The translations under genes were made by a program, and so were the position numbers. Shown here one piece after another: positions 42,731 through 45,573 of a stretch of 45,573 nucleotides of DNA (its first letter is position 1; each line of letters begins with the position of its first letter). Source of the stretch: Aigarchaeota archaeon (GTDB lineage Archaea; Thermoproteota; Nitrososphaeria_A; Caldarchaeales; Wolframiiraptoraceae); contig JANXDQ010000002.1 in NCBI GenBank assembly GCA_025059415.1, forward strand, positions 9,940-55,512, in the 5' to 3' direction. Below the pieces are notes generated by a model. The model saw only the letters and a program-made list of their open reading frames with translations. It was not told where the DNA came from and searched no databases.

Positions 42731-43113
42731 CTCTTTAACCCCCTTATCTCCGCAATCTTCTTCACTATCTCGTCAAGGAAGTCTTTTGCATCTCCTGGAT
42801 CCGTTATTGAGACGCTGCTGGCATTTACTTGGAGCCCCGCCGCATTTCCGAGCTCTTTCTTTGATGAGATAAATACGTAGGGCACTTTCCGCTCGTCACA
42901 GAGGACTGGTAGAAACGCGACTATCTCAGGCGGGTCGACGTCCATCGCTATGACGACGAATTTGGCCTGACCTCTCTCAATCGACTTGATGACCTCATTT
43001 ACCCCCTTCCTTATCTTCCCGGTCTCCCTGGCGATCTTCACGACCTCGAGGGTTGCCTTCATCAGCTCCTCGGGCACCTCGAAGTTGACATAATATGGCC
43101 TCGGATTAGGCAT
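42727..43113 (-). CDS. rpl7ae: Ribosomal protein L7Ae
   Basis: 128 aa. It binds K-turns in the large subunit, box C/D and H/ACA RNPs and archaeal RNase P. Signature: TGKIRKGVNEVIKSIERGQA, VVIAMDVDPPEIVAFLPVLC and VPYVFISSKKELGNAAGL. Confidence 0.97.
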   Translation of the reverse strand: MPNPRPYYVNFEVPEELMKATLEVVKIARETGKIRKGVNEVIKSIERGQAKFVVIAMDVDPPEIVAFLPVLCDERKVPYVFISSKKELGNAAGLQVNASSVSITDPGDAKDFLDEIVKKIAEIRGLKS

Positions 43114-43220
43114 ATGCCCTCATCTCCAAGCTCCTAGGAAATCCCAAGTTAAAAAACCTTCCCACAAATAGATACCCGTGAAATGGGACGATTATTAAGC
43201 CAGCGCCGGGGCTCTAGAAG

Positions 43221-44954
43221 ATGGAAGGTGGGGAGATGAGCCTTCGGGAAAAGGCGTTGAAGTGGGCTTTGAAGAACGCCGTCGATCATGATGGGAAGGC
43301 GATGATGGGCCCGGTCATAGCTAAGATCTTGGGCGAAAACCCGGAGTTGAAGTCCGAGATAGAGAGGGTGAAGGAGGAGGTTGTGTTGGCGGTTAAAGAG
43401 GTGAACGCGATGACCCTAGATCAGCAATATGAGTTGTTGGAGAAAATCGCGCCCGAGCTGCTCACGGTGAGGAAAGCTGAGGAGAAGAGGCTTCCACCCC
43501 TCCCAGAGGCTGAGAAAGGCGGAGTCGTCACCAGGCTCCCACCCGAGCCCAGCGGATACATGCACATAGGCCACGCGATGAGCGGCCTCCTAAACTATCT
43601 CTACGCCGAGATGTATGATGGAGAGATCTGGCTCAGATTCGAGGACACCGATCCGCGGAAGGTGAAGCCTGAATACTATGAGAGTTTCAAGAAGGGTTAC
43701 CGATGGCTTGGGATAGAGTGGGATCACGAGAAGAATAACAGCGACGATATGGAGCGGTTCTACGAGTACGCCGAGCAACTAATCAAGATGGGGAAGGCAT
43801 ATGTCTGCACATGCCCCGTTGAGGAGATTAGGAGGCTGAGGGCCCTTGGGGAAGAATGTGAGCACAGAAGGCTGGGAATTGATGAAAACCTTCATCTCTG
43901 GGGTGAAATGCTCGCCGGTGGATTTGGAGAAGGCGAAGCCATTCTCAGACTCGTCGGAGACATAAAACACATGAACACCACCCTCAGGGATCCAGCTCTC
44001 TTCAGGATAATAGAGCACCCACATCCCATGGCCGGAAATCGATACAGGGTTTGGCCCCTCTACGACTTCGCCGTCTCAATTGAAGACTACCTGTGCGGCA
44101 TCACTCACGTCTTGAGGACCAGTGAATTCGCCCTGAGAGACGAATTGCAAAACTACATCAGGAGCCTACTCGGCATGAACAGGAACCCAATCTACATAGA
44201 GTATTCGAGGTTTGAGTTCAAGGGAACCCCCGTTTCGAAGAGGAAGCTGAGGGCGATATTGGAGACCGGGCTGGCGGAAAGATGGGACGATCCGAGGTTT
44301 CCAACGATCGAGGGGATTAAGAGGAGGGGGATACTTCCAGAGTCCATAAAGGAGTTCACGATAACCCAGACCGGGTTCTCCTACGCCAAACGCGAATATG
44401 ACTGGAGCCTGCTCTTCGCAATAAATAGGAGGATCCTTGATCCAAGGGCGAGGAGGTTATTCTTCACACCCGACCCCGTTAAGCTGATAGTCCACGATGC
44501 GCCGAATTTGGTCATAGAAGCCCCATACCACCCCGATAAAAAGGAACTGGGTTCGAGGAAATTAACCGCGACGGGTGAATTCTACATCTCCGGACGGGAT
44601 GCCGAAGAGATGAAGATAGGCGAAGTCATCAGATTGAAGTATTTGATGAATGCCAAGGTCGTTGAGAAAAGTGTTGAAGGAGTCGTCGCGAAGTTCTCGG
44701 GAATGGAGGTGCAGAGGGACTTAAAGATAATACAGTGGGTCCCCGCTGAGGAATCAATCGAGGTAAAGGTTTTGGTGCCCGGGCCGCTATATCTCAACGG
44801 CGAAATCAATCCAGAAAGCCTGAGGACGGTGACCGGATTCGGCGAAGTGGCGATCGAGGGCGTCGAATTGGGCGAGATAGTCCAGTTCGAGAGGTTCGGA
44901 TTCTGTAGGAGGGATTCGGACTCCGAATGCATCTTCATAAAAGCTCACGACTGA
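43221..44954 (+). CDS. gltX: Glutamyl-tRNA synthetase (archaeal type)
   Basis: 577 aa; ATG 43221 or ATG 43236. Class I HIGH motif is in RLPPEPSGYMHIGHAMSG, and the KMSKS counterpart is GTPVSKRKL. The C-terminal beta-barrels are of the GlnRS-like kind found in archaea. Archaeal GluRS is usually non-discriminating and also charges tRNA-Gln, to be converted by an amidotransferase; GatDE/GatCAB are outside the window. Confidence 0.96.
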   Translation: MEGGEMSLREKALKWALKNAVDHDGKAMMGPVIAKILGENPELKSEIERVKEEVVLAVKEVNAMTLDQQYELLEKIAPELLTVRKAEEKRLPPLPEAEKGGVVTRLPPEPSGYMHIGHAMSGLLNYLYAEMYDGEIWLRFEDTDPRKVKPEYYESFKKGYRWLGIEWDHEKNNSDDMERFYEYAEQLIKMGKAYVCTCPVEEIRRLRALGEECEHRRLGIDENLHLWGEMLAGGFGEGEAILRLVGDIKHMNTTLRDPALFRIIEHPHPMAGNRYRVWPLYDFAVSIEDYLCGITHVLRTSEFALRDELQNYIRSLLGMNRNPIYIEYSRFEFKGTPVSKRKLRAILETGLAERWDDPRFPTIEGIKRRGILPESIKEFTITQTGFSYAKREYDWSLLFAINRRILDPRARRLFFTPDPVKLIVHDAPNLVIEAPYHPDKKELGSRKLTATGEFYISGRDAEEMKIGEVIRLKYLMNAKVVEKSVEGVVAKFSGMEVQRDLKIIQWVPAEESIEVKVLVPGPLYLNGEINPESLRTVTGFGEVAIEGVELGEIVQFERFGFCRRDSDSECIFIKAHD

Positions 44955-45026
44955 ACTAAATTCATCGCGCCCTCATCCCCCTTCTACACCGGCATGAGGC
45001 TTGTCTAGATTCGTCGACATTTCGGC

Positions 45027-45573
45027 TTATCTGAGCCTTTGTCTCACCCATTCTATGAGCGGGCCGAGGAGCACGTGTTGACTCTTCTTCAAAGCCTCTA
45101 CATCCCTGCATCCCGTTAGGAACATGGCTGCTCTGAGCTCATTCCTGATCCTTGACAAGAACTCAACCACCTCCTCGGCGCTATTCGCCGCTGGTTTTAG
45201 GAGGGGGTATGCCATACCCGCCATCTCGGCCCCCATTGATAGCGCCTTCGCGACGTCTAGGCCCGTCCTTATTCCGCCGGACGCTATGACCTCGATGCCC
45301 ACTATTGATGAGACCTCGATTATCGACGCCGCGGTCGGTATGCCCCATTCAAGGAAGGTCCTCGCGAGCTCTTCCTTCTCCCTATTGACCCCCCTCGCCC
45401 TCATCATCTCGATCTTAGCCCAACATGTGCCGCCGGCGCCCGCCACGTCTATCGCCCTCACACCGAGCGCTTTAAGCGACTTAGCGACCTCAGCCGAAAT
45501 CCCGCATCCAATTTCTTTCACGATCACCGGGACATCCAATTTCTCCACGGCTTCACCTATCGCATTTAGTATC
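45027..45573 (-). CDS. fni: Isopentenyl-diphosphate isomerase type II, C-terminal part
   Basis: Cut by the window edge: 181 codons plus the stop are seen. The frame continues upstream of the first internal start (ILNAIGEAVEKLDVP precedes it). FMN-barrel motifs: VIVKEIGCGISAEVAKSL, AIDVAGAGGTCWAKIE, WGIPTAASI, VIASGGIRTGLDVAKALSMG and GMAYPLLK. It interconverts IPP and DMAPP for archaeal lipids. Confidence 0.95.
   Translation of the reverse strand, partial: ILNAIGEAVEKLDVPVIVKEIGCGISAEVAKSLKALGVRAIDVAGAGGTCWAKIEMMRARGVNREKEELARTFLEWGIPTAASIIEVSSIVGIEVIASGGIRTGLDVAKALSMGAEMAGMAYPLLKPAANSAEEVVEFLSRIRNELRAAMFLTGCRDVEALKKSQHVLLGPLIEWVRQRLR

Noticed and set aside
1..45573. CRISPR array, insertion sequence or defence island
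   Set aside because: No regularly spaced repeats, no transposase or cas motifs found in any frame.

Overview
The window is chromosomal DNA from an archaeon, most likely a thermophilic member of the TACK/Thermoproteota side. The evidence is a crenactin gene, archaeal-type EF-2, EF-1 beta, L7Ae, L12, Spt5, SecE, RpoP, NAC, FEN-1 and RtcB, wyosine enzymes (TYW1, Trm5), a geranylgeranyl reductase, a type II IPP isomerase, and a tRNA-Gln carrying two bulge-helix-bulge introns, one of them in the D-loop. Genes are packed tightly, convergent genes often overlap at their 3' ends, TTG and GTG starts are common, and many genes have a TATA box 24-30 bases before the start codon, as expected for leaderless transcripts. 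I cannot name the genus.

Layout. 1-2197 (minus): a crenactin cluster of three overlapping genes, the last cut by the window edge. 2226-4415 (minus): EF-2. 4416-4931: non-coding. 4932-8336 (plus): a small basic protein, then a 2-hydroxyacid dehydrogenase, an iron alcohol dehydrogenase and an AT-rich inositol-monophosphatase-family gene. 8549-11135: TYW1, a HIT protein on minus, and moaC-moaB. 11148-15229: ribosomal S4 (minus), a DUF89 phosphatase, an MBF1-like HTH protein, HflX, a PUA protein and NAC. 15233-16987 (minus): an unusual fusion of winged helix, ATP-cone and NrdD-like domain without a glycyl-radical tail. 17080-19861 (plus): secE-spt5-rpl11-rpl1-rpl10. 20124-23307 (minus): rpl12-alaS, which looks like the rest of that operon in inverted orientation. 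23323-24505: AT-rich debris with an ABC-transporter ATPase fragment, a HEPN-like ORF and a tiny membrane ORF, ending at tRNA-Gln. 24731-29983: a zinc ribbon protein, endonuclease IV, GtrA, a thiamin group (ThiW, P-loop ATPase, ThiDN) and Trm5. 30032-38659: FEN-1, then two CDC48 paralogues in opposite orientation around EF-1 beta, a zinc protein, geranylgeranyl reductase, acylphosphatase and an ECF S-component. 38647-45573: DUF72, an EthD-like protein with a basic tail, RtcB and a membrane protein, a phosphoribosyltransferase, RpoP, L7Ae, GluRS and the end of IPP isomerase.

Functional themes are translation and tRNA biology (EF-2, EF-1 beta, S4, L1/L10/L11/L12, L7Ae, AlaRS, GluRS, TYW1, Trm5, RtcB and a tRNA that needs splicing), transcription and secretion (Spt5, RpoP, SecE), protein quality control (two CDC48, NAC, HflX), DNA repair (Nfo, FEN-1) and cofactor or vitamin supply (MoaB/MoaC, ThiW/ThiDN, an S-component).

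The items I would look at first are the winged helix/ATP-cone/NrdD-like protein, which looks like a nucleotide-sensing regulator built on a dead ribonucleotide reductase; the crenactin partners; the two-intron tRNA-Gln; the near-identical 183-base tract shared by the two cdc48 genes; and a perfect 10-bp inverted repeat bracketing the likely NAC promoter.
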